NCBI RefSeq assembly: GCF_011075055.1
Contig: NC_058156.1
Location: 2,232,001 to 2,296,000 of the forward strand
DNA: 64,000 bases
Source of the DNA: Mangifera indica
Lineage: Eukaryota; Streptophyta; Magnoliopsida; Sapindales; Anacardiaceae
Direction: 5' to 3'
The notes under the pieces are model-generated. The model worked only from the letters and a program-made list of their open reading frames with translations, did no database searches and had not been told where the DNA came from. The position numbers and the translations under genes were made by a program. Numbering within the stretch: the stretch's first letter is position 1; every line of letters begins with the position of its first letter. Shown here in pieces: positions 38,691-52,339 of the stretch.

Positions 38691-39187
38691 AAATAAAATT
38701 TTGAATCTGACTCTAAGAGTTAACAAAATTGATAGAATATTATAATTTTTAAAATGAAATCATAAATTTAAACTTCTATCATATTTATAAAATTTTAATT
38801 TATGTGATATAATAATTATAAATTTATTTATTATATTTTAAATTTATCTATTTAATAATGACGGATTTTTTATTATAAAAAAATAAAACTCTTTATCCAA
38901 AATCCAATATTGTACTGAGTAAGCTAGATTTTATATACTAATATCCCACCGTTACCACTTAAGCTACCATTGGCGTATGTCCAACTCTGTGCTTGTGCTC
39001 CGACTGAGCATGATCTACTTGAGCATCATCGGCGATTGAAATTGACGACCCGCACAAGCGCGTTTAGGAAATTTTGTCAACGTCTCCCCCTCATCCCATT
39101 CCCTGAATAATAGATGCCCACAAATTCCACCAACCTCTGCTACTCTCGTTGATCTCAATCAACAATCTCTCAATTCTGCAAAATGTA

Positions 39188-39219
39188 ACATACATACATA
39201 CATACATACATACATACAT
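39188..39219. repeat. (ACAT)n microsatellite
   Basis: About eight ACAT units lie 34-65 bp upstream of the S6 kinase start codon, probably in its 5' UTR. Confidence 0.9.
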
Positions 39220-39252
39220 CCTCGGCTTCCAAAGCCTCACTCGTCGGCCATA

Positions 39253-41277
<2,025 letters not shown>

Positions 41278-41500
41278 AAGCTAAAAGAGATCAATAATGT
41301 AAGCATAAAATGAAGGAAGTCATCTGTAAGTTTTTATAGTTTCCAGCCTGAACAAAAATGATATTAATGTCCACATGATATGTACTATTTCTAACTGTCC
41401 TTTTACATATGATCATTGAAGGTGTTTGTAAAAGCTCTCGTTTGCCAATAATTCAAATAGATTTTCTATTGATTAAACCTTTTACGTACTATATAGAATA

Positions 41501-42134
41501 TAAATGACAATTTCGGTCTGACTTTAAGAGTCTCAACTTTCTCCAACCCTAACGGAAAGAAGATTCTCCTATAGAAACAAGGAAAGGAAAGGGGACAGAG
41601 ACGGGGATAAAAAAAATTCCCGCAATCTGAGACAGGGATATATATGTCCCCTCTGCGCCCCTTCCCTTCCCCGCCTCGTCCCGTCCCCATCCTCATCCTC
41701 GTCCTCGTCCTCGTCCTCGTCCTAGTCCTCGTCCCCGTCCCCGTCCCCGTCCTCGTCCTTTTATATTAATATATTTACTTAAAATACTAACATATTTTTA
41801 TAGTGTTAGATTATTTATGTTTTTTAAATTTATTTAGGTTAATATATTTATAACATTTGAAATAGTGGGTTGATTTTAATTTTACTTAATTTTATTTTTT
41901 TAATATATTTATATTGTGTTTAGAGGGTATAAAGATAAAATTTTTCCTTACGGGTACAAGGAGGGGATTTTTTCCCGCTAGGATGGGAAAAAGATTTTTC
42001 TTCATGAGAAGAAAACAAAGAATCATTTTCATGACAGAGATTGATATTCCTTACAAGGACAGTAAGAGGATCGGGGACGGGGACGAGAATAGGGATTGAA
42101 ATCCCCTCCCCGCCCCTCCCCATTGTCATCCCTA
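41501..42134. mobile_element. C/G-rich hAT-like MITE, copy A
   Basis: The left end reads TAAATGACAATTTCGGTCTG and the right end CCCCATTGTCATCCCTA, so TGACAAT termini are inverted. Inside are pyrimidine runs such as TCCTCGTCCTCGTCC and CCGTCCCCGTCC at 41640-41760, and GGGGACGGGGACG at 42070-42090. These are separated by AT-rich sequence with poly-T/ATTTATT character. The 8-bp flanks (ATAGAATA and ATACATAA) agree only weakly. The same family recurs at 57304-57817 in the opposite orientation. Confidence 0.6.
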
Positions 42135-42605
42135 ATACATAAGTGGATTCGTGTAAGAGCATTAAGTGTAATACTTTATTCCTAGCTAGAATAAATTATA
42201 TGTTAATTCTTTTCGACCACAGATTTAATTTAAAAACTAAATACCATAAAAAATATCCAAAGCCTTATTTTAAATCTCAACTCTATGTTGTAATCTTGAT
42301 ACAGTAGAATTTTCCGAAGAAACAAACAGTTGTTTATAAGAAGTTAAATTGATGTTTGGAAATTGGTTTAGTATCAAATCAGAATAAGATGGAAAATGTT
42401 GGTGTAGGATCAAATCAGAATAAGATGGACAAAGTTGGCTCAGAATAAGATGAAAAAAGTTGGCTGAAAAAAGAAGACTTGATTGCAGTTGTGGTGAATG
42501 GAGTGATCCTAAATTTGCAGAAGGATCCTGGTTTTCACGTTGCAAGATTAGAAATGATTTTCCTAGGTGTAAGTTACTAAAAGATAAAATTCTAGATAGA
42601 GTTGT
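42135..42605. other. Spacer left of the chromovirus
   Basis: No gene was recognised. A near-tandem CAGAATAAGATGGA motif occurs three times at 42376-42455. The last five bases (GTTGT, 42601-42605) are the left target duplication of the retrotransposon. Confidence 0.5.
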
Positions 42606-43260
42606 TGATACAGACCTTTAGATGGAGCAGAACTACTCCTTACTGCAGTGTACTCACATTTTCTGATGACTGGAAGATTCCTGTAGCAAACTTTTCCAGA
42701 GGAGTCTTTCACCAGCTCAGCTACTCAATACCGTTAACAACATTCCTAATTGTTTTCTCCAATATAACGTATTCAATGTAATTAATCACAGACAAAGATT
42801 CATTACACAACAGAGCCTATATATATATTTCATTCATTAATGGATTGTTTACATTTAACAATTAGGTTCCATGTCAATGTTACATATCCATAGCAAAATA
42901 TATTCAAAAGAACAAGGCACTCTGCACCCTATACAATTCCTTAGCATTGCTCCAGCTCTTCGAGAGGTTGTCTCTCCCTACTCCACCTTCTTAGTTGAAT
43001 GTCCTCCTTTTTCTCTGTCTTCCAAGTTTTTATACTCCTTTTCCATTCCCTCGCACCTACTGCTTCTCTCAGGGAATGTCACCTCATCTTTTAAATTCCC
43101 TAGGATCTGGTACATGCTCCTTGCTTCCATTACCTGCTGCCTTTGACTCATAATACTTTCCTGGCTTGATTGATCATCTTGTACTCTCCTTACCTGGCTG
43201 CCACTTGTCATTCTTCCTTTCTCCTTTGATTTCTTCTTAACATATACTTTTGCCCTAACA
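42606..43260 (-). repeat. 3' LTR of the chromovirus
   Basis: A 655-bp repeat runs TGATACAG to CCTAACA on the plus strand (TGTTAGGG to CTGTATCA on the element strand). It is the element's 3' LTR because it follows the chromodomain and polypurine tract. An open frame from pol continues into it to 42978. Confidence 0.93.
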
Positions 43261-43277
43261 TTACCCCTCCCATCAAG
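43261..43277 (-). other. Polypurine tract
   Basis: On the minus strand GATGGGAGGGGTAA sits right against the 3' LTR, where plus-strand DNA synthesis of the element is primed. It lies within the open frame (DGRGN). Confidence 0.75.
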
Positions 43278-46160
43278 AGGCACCTTGTCTTCAAGGTGCA
43301 GTGCTGGAAAAAGGTGTTCCAGATTGTCATAGCGCTCCCATGAGTTTTGGCAATCCGACAGTGTTTGCCATTTAATCAGTAACTCTAGGTCACCCTGATT
43401 GGAATATCGATGCTCTAGCACCTTCTCTAGCTGAACCCGAAGTTCCAAATCTTCATTGAGACAGCCAGGCAGCGACTAACTAGTGGCAATGGCTGACTAG
43501 TGGCAGCAGCTCCCAGTTGCTTCTTTAGCTGGGAGATGTGAAAAACATGGTGTATTTTAGAGCCTTCAGGTAGTTTCAGTTTGTAAGCCACAAGTACTAT
43601 CCTTTCCAGCACCTCATATGGACCATAAAAACAGGGACTCAATTTTTCATTTGGGTGGGACGCCAATGAACGAAATTGATACGGCTATAGTTTGAGGAAA
43701 ACTCGTTCCCCTACCTAGAGTTCGACGTTTCTTTTGTGCTTGTCTGCTGTTTTCTTCATCTTCTGTTGGGCTAATTGCAGATTGTGTTTTAATTCATCTA
43801 GAATTAGGTTCCTTTTTCTGATCATAGAGTTAACTTCTTCCACCTTGAATTCTTCTTCTACCCATCGAAAGAGCATGGGAGGTTCCTTTCCGTATAGTGC
43901 CTTAAATGGAGTCATGCCTGCTGAGCTATGAAATGATGTATTGTACCAGTATGTAGCCCATGACAGCCACCGAGGCCACTTTTTGGGTTGTTTCGAACAA
44001 AAACAACGTAAGTACATCTCCAAACTTCGATTCACGACCTCTGTTCGCCCATCGGTTTGAGGGTGGTATGTCGTGCTATATTTCAAATGCGTTCCAACAG
44101 CCTTAAATAGTTTCATTCAGAAGTTGCTGAGGAAGATACGATCTCGATCAATTACTATAGTCCGAGGGAACCCATGGAGGCGAACCACCTACTTTATAAA
44201 TATCTCGGCTACATCTTTTGTAGTGAAAGGGTGTCGCATGGCTATAAAGTGTGCATATTTCGTGAGCCGATCAACCACAACTAATATCGCACTCAGCTGC
44301 CTTACTTTCGGAAGGCCTTCGATAAACTCCATAGACAAATCTTCCCATGTGCTAGTTGGAATCGGTAACGGTTGTAATAAACCAGCCAGCGGCATGGCCT
44401 CATATTTTATTCTTTGGCACACATCGCATTCTGCCACAAACGCCTTAACATCTTGTTTCATGCCTTCCCAATATAGAAGTGAATTCAACCTCTTATAAGT
44501 CCTGAAGAACCCAGAATGACCACCCAAAGGTGAAGAATGAAATTCAGCAAGGAAAGAGAGAATAAACCTGGAGTATTTGGGTATCACCAATCTGTTCTTA
44601 TATAGCAGTCTGTCTCCTTTGAACATGTAGCCTTCATGTGAAGTTGGGTTGCATGACAAATCTTGGATAATTTTTTGTAATTTCTCATCCTTCTCCACTT
44701 CCTGCAGCAGATTTTCGCCAGCCTCAGTGTGCACCACCGACATCGCCTTACATTCTTGAGCAAATCTTGGATTTCTTGATAGTGTATCCGCTGTCTTGTT
44801 TTCGCATCCTGGTCAATACATAATTTTGAAGTCGTATCCAAACATCTTTACCAACCATTTCTGCTGCTCATGCCCTGCTATTTTTTGTTCTGTTAAAAAC
44901 TTTAAGCTTTTCTGATCCGTACGAACCTTAAAATGTCCTCCTAAGAGGTAGTGGCATCATTTTTGAAAGGCTAAGACTATCACCATTAACTCTTTTTCGT
45001 ATACGGATTTACTGCGATTCCTCATCGATAATGCTTTACTCATATATGCTAGGGGCTTGCCATCTTGCATTAATACAACTCTAAGGCCTGAACCCGAAGC
45101 ATTGGTCTCTATGACAAATTGTTTTGAGAAATCAGGAGCTGTGAAATAGGGACTGAGATCATGGCAGCCTTGAGGGCTTCGAAAACTCACTGTGAATCGG
45201 GTCCCCAATGGAAAACATTTTTCTTCAGTAAATTCGTTAAGGGCTCCGCAATCTTGTCATATCCTCTCACGAACCTTCTATAGTATCCCGTTAATCCCAA
45301 AAACCCCTGTAACTCTTTCAAGTCATGTGGAACCGACCAAGCTTCTATATCTTTTATTTTTCTAGGATCAGCTTCTACACCTTTTTTAGAGACTATATGC
45401 CTAAAAACTCAATTTTATCTCACCCAAATGAGCACTTCTTTCAATTGACTACCAAGCCGTGATCCTTGAGAAGCTGCAATACTATCTTTAAGTGCAACAA
45501 GTGCTCCCTAAATGCCTTACTGTAAATCAGTATGTCATCAAAAAAAACTAAGACGAATTTTCAGAGATGAGGCTTAAAGACTTCATTCATCAAGCTTTGG
45601 AATATTGCAGGAGTGTTGGTTAATCCAAATGGCATAACGAGAAACTCATAGTGCGCCTCATGCGTCCGGAAGGCAATTTTCTCCACATCCTCTACTCGAA
45701 CCCTTATTTGATGATATCCCGATTTTAAGTCAAGTTTACTAAATACTTTTGCTCCTCCTAACTCGTCTAACAGCTCATCAATGGTGGGAATTGGAAATTT
45801 GTCTGGGATAGTGATACGATTGAGGGCTCAGTAATCCACGCAAAACTGCCACCCTCCATCCTTTTTTCAAACCAATATTACTAAGCTAGAAAATGAACTC
45901 ACACTAGGCCTCACCACACCTACCGACAACATTTCCCTTACCAACCTCTCAATTTCATTTTTCTGATAATACGAATATCTGTAGGGTCTCAAGTTTGGGG
46001 TTTGAGAACCTGGAAGCAAACGTATGGCATGATCTCGATGTCTTTGTGGCGGAAGTCCCTGCGGTTCCTTGAATAACATTTTAAATTCTTCTAAGATATC
46101 CACAATGGCTAGGTGCAAGTTTGATTCATCACCTTCAACTGTTTCAGTCATTGCAGTCAG
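43262..46160 (-). pseudogene. Chromovirus pol (RT, RNase H, integrase, chromodomain), broken
   Basis: Reverse transcriptase starts near 46151 (LEEFKMLFKEPQGLPPQRHR) and continues through GYHQIRV and the active-site box VFFDDILIYSK near 45530, with stops such as the one just before KFVLVFFDD. RNase H lies at about 45210-44957 with Asn where the first catalytic Asp is expected (ETNASGSG). Integrase lies at 44743-43700: an HHCC zinc finger (H..H, CDVCQ), then LSMEFIEGL, where the usual first catalytic Asp is Glu, then IDRDR and HPQTDGRTEVVNR. A chromodomain-like end (LLIKWQTLSDCQNSWERYDN, near 43390-43320) follows the QLKKQLG linker. At least a dozen stops and several frame changes were seen across pol. 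Confidence 0.88.
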
Positions 46161-46299
46161 CTTGATCTAGTGCCCTTCTTCTCTGACAGTCACTAATTTG
46201 CACAAAGTTTTGAGAGAGGATTCCAACCGAATAGGTGAGGAATTTCCCTTAAGCTCCACCCTTTTTTCCATTCCACCAGAATTTCATAGATTAACTATT

Positions 46300-48057
46300 C
46301 CGGTAGACTTTAACCTACCCTAATTTCTTCAACCATTCAACCCCAAGAATAACATCTATTTATTCCACCTAAACAGAAGGGAAAGAAGTTCAATTGCATT
46401 GGGATGTCATTCACCTTCAATTCTACTCCCTTACAGTGTCCCACTCCTTATATCTTCCTATCGTCGCCTAACACCACCGAATACCTGACAGCCTGCACCG
46501 GTAGTTTTAGCTCCTGCACCAGCTTATCAGAAAGAAAGTTGTGCGTAGCCCCACTAGCCACCAAAATAACTATCCTTTTCCCCTTTATGCTTCCCATCAA
46601 TTTCATGGTCTTGGGAGAGTCAAATCCCACCACCGAACTGCGATTTAAATTGATCTCCCCTTCGGGTCCCTCAATCGGAGTGTCCTCGTCGTTCTCTTCT
46701 CTTGGCTTCTCCTCGGTTTCTTCATTGCCTACTAACATGATCCTCAAATGGCGAAACCGACAGCGATGGCCCAGAACGAACTTCTCATCACAAAGCATAA
46801 CCCTTTCTCTACCTTGGTCTGGAACTCTTCATCTGAGAGGTGTCGAAAATTTCCTTCTCGTCGAGGCAGCCAAGACAAGGCTTCGGTGCTTGCAATAGGT
46901 CATTGATTATTGTTGGGTGTCGACTGCGTTGAAGAGAAACTGGTTTTGCTGTGGAAAGGGAGGTGGGTTTCGTTTTGGGCTCGGTTTGGATCGCTGAATG
47001 GGTTAACAGGTGGGCCTATTGGGCTTTGGGTGAAGGGGCGAGACGAAGTTTGGGCTGGTGCAGAAGGAGTCATGTTATTGGGCCGACTACTAGAGGTGGA
47101 CGCACTTGGGCTGAGTGTAACAAGGATTGGGTTGGTATGGGTGGGGTAAGGAAATCGGGTTGTTTGGATTTGGGTTCTCAGGTAGCTTCTTCCTGGCCTC
47201 AAGACATAACGCTCGTCGATGATTTGGTTTTTCCTCTCCACCTGGCGCGCCTTGGTCATCATCTCTGTCAATGTTCGAGGGTGAAACATCCTCACCTACG
47301 ACTGAATTTCGTCTATTAATCCATTCATAAAAATAACTTTCATCTTGTCTTCTGGAAGGTCAGCAACTGTCGCCAATAGGAGCTCGAATCGACTGCGGTA
47401 TGCTTGCACCGATCCTTCTTGTCGGGTAGCAAAGAGTTATTCCTCTGCCGTCTGTTCATCAGCTGGTGGAAATTGCTCCACTACCTCCCTCTTAAATGCC
47501 TCTCATCCTGAAAAAGACTGGTGTCTTTCCCGCCACTGTAACCAATGCAGTGCATCCCCCTCCATGCAAACTCCAACCGTTGTTAGTTTCTCCAGTTCCG
47601 TCAGCCTGTTCACCTGAAAATGGCATTCCACCTTCGATATCCAATCCAAAGCCTCTGCACCTCCAAACAGGGGTAGTTTCAATCTTCGATATTGTAGATC
47701 TCTCCTGTTCCCTTCCATCGACTCTCTTTCTCCTCTGTCTACATTATTCATTCCCCCTCCTTCAATCACAACCTCTTCAGATCGTTCGAGCGGCAGCAAC
47801 GGGCATTCTCCCTGTGGAGGAGAGTAAGATGGTGATGGATTGGATTCCATGGGTGCCTTACCTTTGTCATTTCCCTCACGTGCGACTGCCGATTCTCTTA
47901 ACTCCTTTAAGTATTCTTTGATGGTCTCTATGTTAGATTCCATCTTCTTCATCCTAGTATCTTCGTTCCTCATACCTGTTCGTAGCTCCTTCAACCCTTC
48001 CTTCACTGTCGCTAATTCCGATTCTACTCTTTCCACCCTAGCTTCCATCCTTGTCAT
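46300..48057 (-). pseudogene. Chromovirus gag and protease, broken
   Basis: Gag begins with ATG at 48057-48055, overlapping the end of the primer site. An N-terminal coiled coil (MTRMEARVERVESEL onward) leads to the capsid-like core (LPLFGGAEALDWISKVECHF, ending near 47503). It continues in other frames through SRFELLLATVADLPEDKMKV and a Pro/Ser-rich linker at 47295-46900. The zinc knuckle (LCDEKFVLGHRC, near 46795) lacks its first Cys, which is Tyr. Protease at about 46600-46500 reads VASGATHNFLS, with Ala in place of the catalytic Asp of the usual DSGATHNF. Stops separate these parts. Confidence 0.87.
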
Positions 48058-48069
48058 GCTTTGATACCA
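48058..48069 (-). other. Primer binding site (tRNA-iMet type)
   Basis: On the minus strand TGGTATCAAAGC stands two bases inside the 5' LTR. It differs by one base from the canonical plant initiator Met-tRNA primer site TGGTATCAGAGC. The gag ATG follows at once. Confidence 0.85.
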
Positions 48070-48071
48070 GT

Positions 48072-48725
48072 TGATACAGACCTTCAGATGGAGCAGAACT
48101 ACTCCTTACTGCAGTGTACTCACCTCTTCTGATGACTGGAAGATTTCTGCAGCAAACTTTTCCAGGGGAGTCTTTCACCAACTCAGCTACTCAATACCGT
48201 TAACAAAATTCCTAGTTGTTTTCTTCAATATAACGTATTCAATGTAATTAATCACAAACAAAGATTCATTACACAGCAGAGCCTATATATTTATTTCATT
48301 CAATAATGGATTGTTTACATTTAACAATCAGGTTCCGTGTCCATGTTACATATTCATAGCAAAATATATTCAAAAGAACAAGGCACTCTGCACCCTATAC
48401 AATTCCTTAGCACTGCTCCAGCTCTTCGAGAGGCTGTCTCTCCCTACTCCACCTTCTTAGCTGAATGTCCTCTTTTTCTGTGTCTTCCAAGTTTTTATAC
48501 TCCTTTTCCATTCCCTCGCACCTGCTGCTTCTCTCAAGGAATGTCACCTCATCTTTTACATTCCCTAGGATCTGGTACATGCTCCTTGCTTCCATTACCT
48601 GCTGCCTTTGACTCATAATACTTTCCTGGCTTAATTGATCTTCTTGTACTCTCCTTATCTGGCTGCCACTTGTCATTCTTCCTTTCTCCTTTGATTTCTT
48701 CTTAACATATACTTTTGCCCTAACA
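48072..48725 (-). repeat. 5' LTR of the chromovirus
   Basis: A 654-bp partner of the repeat at 42606-43260, adjacent to the primer site and so the promoter-bearing LTR. Relative to its partner it lacks one C in a CTCCTTTTTC run. Most differences between the two are C/T or G/A transitions. Confidence 0.93.
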
Positions 48726-48730
48726 GTTGT

Positions 48731-49690
48731 ACAAAGGAACTGTCCCACTATAATAAGTCGTTGAAATAAGGTTTATTGGGTCAAGCTGAGGCAATCAAAA
48801 GTCGAACACTGTTATTTTATGAAGAGATACATGCCATGGCAGAAACAGCAGAACAATACTATCTTTCCTGGTTAGCTTTTTTATCTCCTTGGGAAAATAG
48901 GAGAGAAGGTATTTAAATCTTATCTAGCACTAATTAAAGCATTGCAGAGTAATAATCTAGAGCACCAAGATACCTCAAGGCTGGCCTTTAGGGACATAAA
49001 CCCAGAGGGTTGGTTGGTGGATTCCCTATATAGCTTACTCATGAAGATGATGTAGAGTAGTGACGTTGAGCAGTGATGAAAAGTCAAGATAAGCCATTAC
49101 AAAGTAGAAAGAGGAAAGAAAGTAGTGTAGAAGAATCTTGTTCCAACCTCCTGGAACAAGCAACATATTGTGTTTTTGTGTTTACATAACTTATTGAGAC
49201 ACCCTTAGCAGCAGCATCACACGGAACTTTGAATGGGTTTCACCTTAAACAAATTAAGGAAAAAGTATAGGTGTGAATACATAAATATAATCCTAGCTTT
49301 TGCTTCCCATAAGTTAGGTCGATTGTTTAGTTTGCTGGGTATCAAGCAGAAAATTTGTATATGCATATTATGCCATAAGCAATCAACTCGTCAAGATATT
49401 TAGAAAGGATAGATTCTTCTCTGTGAGGTTTCAGTCTTTAGAAAAGGACTTCATATGGAATGAGAAAGGGATCACATTCTCAAATTTTGGTTGTTTTTGG
49501 TTGTAAAAATGAGTTACCACAAATCTAGATTACCCCATTCAGTATAGCATTATATTATATATAACCCCTTACAGTACATTGCTTGAAAACCAAGTTTCAT
49601 AAGCTTATTTATATACCCAGTTCATTCAATCTTCAATCATCTCATTTTGTTCTAGGTGGGTAGTTTGTAGTAGACAGTTTTAGAGTAGCC
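48731..49690. promoter_or_regulatory. Upstream region of the small gene
   Basis: About 1 kb has no recognised coding sequence. TATA-like TATATATAACC at about 49554-49564 and TTATATACC near 49609-49617 are candidates for the promoter of the gene at 49691. The 5' part (48731-49200) is unclassified. Confidence 0.35.
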
Positions 49691-50089
49691 ATGAGAGGTA
49701 AGGATAGAAACAATTCTCTTCGTGATAATTCAATGAAGATGGTGGTGAATATCATCAAACTGTCATCTTTTTCTATTGCCAACATGAGTCTTGGAGCTGC
49801 TGGGCCTTCCACAGCAACCAAAATAGTGGGTGACAACGAACCTCTGCTTCCTCAGTTTCCGGGAAGCCAAAAGTCAGAAAAGTCATGGAACAGTTCAAAG
49901 GCCACTTTCTTGATGGAGCCAAGCGGAGGGGATAAGTCTTCATATGTGAATCTTATTCAGGAAGGGAAATGTGTGGATGGAATGGCTTCTGAATATATAA
50001 GGAAGGTGCACCAGAAGAACAAAAGCTTCTGTGAGACATCAAATCTTTCTCAAGACATACTGCCACCTCCACCTCGTGCAGTCATGTAG
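49691..50089 (+). CDS. Uncharacterised small plant protein (single exon)
   Basis: An intronless frame of 132 residues with ordinary codon use that I do not recognise as a named family. The start is Lys/Arg-rich (MRGKDRNNSLRDNS), followed by a short hydrophobic patch (MVVNIIKLSSFSI) too weak for a clear membrane segment. A Ser/Lys-rich middle follows. Near the end is SEYIRKVHQKNKSF, a basic helix-like stretch similar in style to C-terminal motifs of small plant-specific unknown proteins, and then a Pro-rich tail PPPPRAVM. TATA-like sequences lie upstream. It stands alone between the chromovirus and a hAT MITE. I judge it a probable real gene because of its clean frame and 3' flank, but no function can be given. 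Confidence 0.6.
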   Translation: MRGKDRNNSLRDNSMKMVVNIIKLSSFSIANMSLGAAGPSTATKIVGDNEPLLPQFPGSQKSEKSWNSSKATFLMEPSGGDKSSYVNLIQEGKCVDGMASEYIRKVHQKNKSFCETSNLSQDILPPPPRAVM

Positions 50090-51964
50090 CCTCTTTCATC
50101 TTTGTTATGCTGTTTAATTATAATCCTAGCTGTCCTGTGTAGTACACAGCACTAAATAAAACAACATATTTTGCAGTGATTTTTGTTTATTGTTCTTTGA
50201 GTGTACATAGCATTAACTTCTGTATTTCATTTTCTTATATTCCTTGTTGCCTGGAGCTCTAGGGGCAGGACTTTTCTGCTATATGCTCTGTTGTCTCCTA
50301 TATGCAGATGATATTTTCTTTTGTGATTCACCTCCTGATTAATCCATTCTTCATATTATTAATCATGGAGATATGATAGAAGACTTAACTTATCCAGTGT
50401 AGTGGTTTTGTATCCAATCACTATAACTTAGGATTTATCCATCCAATCAATCTGGATGAGATTCCTCGGTTACTAAAATAAAAATAATAATAATATCTCT
50501 GATAGAATTACTTTGTTTCCAGGCAATGCTTTTCCGTCAATTTCTATAAATCTTGAGAATCAGGGGAATCTATCATGTATTTCCTGGAAGTTTGTTGATA
50601 ATATAAACAAATGCACATGGCTTCAATAATATCTAAACCTCTCAAGCAACACACTCTTACCAAAGATCATTGCAAAAGGATTTTGGATTAGTGTCAGTAG
50701 GGAAGGGCTTTTTTTCTCAGATAAATTTTAAATAGTAATTATATTGATGAAATATATTGTTATCAACTGATGTACGTAATCTAAAGGTTTGCGTAAGATA
50801 GTCTTATAATAGATATAATAGTTTTTTAACGTGGTTTGATCCATGATTCAAGAGTGTATGTCCACAATTATAATATTAATAGCTTAGATAAGTCCCCTGA
50901 AAAGGACTATATGTCTCATATCTATTTGTGTTTTTCTTGTGCCCCTTTCTCTTAACAATTATTCATATTTATAGGATTTAAAAAAAGATTACAATATTAT
51001 CATTACAATTAAAAAGTCATTGTTTCTCATTATAGATAGATGACCAAAAATAAATGTTAATTAGTAGATTATATTCTCTGATAGAGAAATAAATGACTTT
51101 TTTTTATGTTTCCCATGTTATTTTCATTGATAGTAAAACTTAATTCGGAGAGGATCAAAATTTTGAAGAAAAAATTTGGGTTTAAACTTTTGTTATATTT
51201 GTAAAATCTTAATTTAAATTATTTTTAAAAAAAAACTTTGGTGGTTTCCCTAATATGTTCTCCAAAACTTGATCTAAAAACAGTAGCAAAAAAATTGAGA
51301 ATATTAAACAAAAAAATTGCCTTAAAATAAGCAATTTTCTATGCATACTTAGTTTTAAGTATTCAGATAATATATATTATATGGTTTAGTATTATTTTAT
51401 TTTTAATTTAAAATTATTTAATTACACGATAATATATCATCTAAGTATCTAGTTAAATATTCAAAACTGAGAACAATTGGTTTTATTGTAAAATTCATTG
51501 AGGTAATTAATTTTGTTTTTCTTTTTTATCTTTTATAACATGTCTTGAGGACACTAATTAATATTTTTTTAATAATATTATATATATATTTTTATACACA
51601 TTTTGAATATATAGATAATATATTATTTTATTATTAATTTAAAATATACATTATTTATATATCCAAATTATGTGTAAAAAATATTTTTGCATAATTTTAT
51701 TGAATTAGGTTTTCTACGCAATGGATTACAAGGAAAAAAAAAAAAGAGAATCTTGACAATTCTCTTCCTAACAAGCACCTGGTTAGCACAGGTGCCTAGA
51801 CTAAGTAAATTACTTGCAATAGGAATTTATACTCAATCATTAAGCAAACAACAATTTTCAAAAGGAGCATCTTTAAAGTCTATTTATCACCAGGCATTTT
51901 CTTGCCGTGTTACCTAAGCCAGACATCTCAAAACTCTCATAATATATAAATTAGTATATTATAG
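50090..51964. other. AT-rich spacer, no gene seen
   Basis: About 1.9 kb holds the 3' flank of the small gene and then strongly AT-rich DNA. A 76-codon open frame at 51687-51917 has low-complexity character and no domain. Nothing else is supported. Confidence 0.5.
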
Positions 51965-52229
51965 TAGGGCTGGATTCGAACTGAGCCTGAGCTGCCTGCA
52001 AGTTGAGCTCGGCTCGGTTTGGTTTGGTTTATATATGGGCGGCTCAAGTTCGGCTTGAGCTTGATTCGAATTCGGTTCGGCTCGTTTTCGGTTCAATTCG
52101 GTTCGGTTCGTTTTTTATTATCAAAACGATATTGTTTTTAATATATATTGATTAAAACGATGTCGTTTTGTATAAAAAATTTTAAAAAAATCTATCAAGC
52201 CAGTTTGAACTCGGTTCGAGTCCACCCTA
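51965..52229 (-). mobile_element. hAT-type MITE, copy 2
   Basis: A 265-bp element starts TAGGGCTGGATTCGAAC and ends GTTCGAGTCCACCCTA, with inverted termini like those of copy 1 at 423-688. A perfect 8-bp target duplication, TATTATAG, flanks it at 51957-51964 and 52230-52237. Internal AAACGATGTCGTTTTG palindromes align with those of copy 1 when this one is reversed. It is non-coding. Confidence 0.87.
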
Positions 52230-52339
52230 TATTATAGACTTGCAGTACAGCCCCATGAGGATATCTATAGGGTCCTGCTGTAATTCTATTATCTCTCCAT
52301 TTCAATGAAAAGTAGATAGCCGAAGATTGGTTCCCTGAT

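Larger units (their letters stand above)
42606..48725 (-). mobile_element. Complete but inactive Ty3/gypsy chromovirus
   Basis: A 6.1-kb LTR retrotransposon in reverse orientation has LTRs at both ends, a 5-bp target duplication GTTGT (42601-42605 and 48726-48730), a Met-tRNA primer site and a polypurine tract. The minus strand reads gag, protease, reverse transcriptase, RNase H, integrase and chromodomain, the Ty3/gypsy order. The chromodomain places it among chromoviruses; the clade is not resolved. By eye the two LTRs differ by about 28 substitutions and one indel over 655 bp (about 96% identity). Many stop codons and frameshifts, and changes at catalytic residues, show it cannot move by itself. 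Confidence 0.95.

Noticed and set aside
41640..41760. CGTCCTCGTCCC repeats considered as a CRISPR-like or regulatory array
   Set aside because: Simple tandem sequence inside a MITE, with no spacers; a CRISPR array is not expected in a plant nuclear genome.
46910..47319. Open frames on the plus strand across the chromovirus gag region
   Set aside because: They are antisense to the Pro/Ser-rich gag linker; the minus-strand reading matches gypsy gag and protease.
52205..52225. GGTTCGAGTCC, like a tRNA T-arm
   Set aside because: It lies in the terminus of the hAT MITE, and no cloverleaf can be drawn around it.
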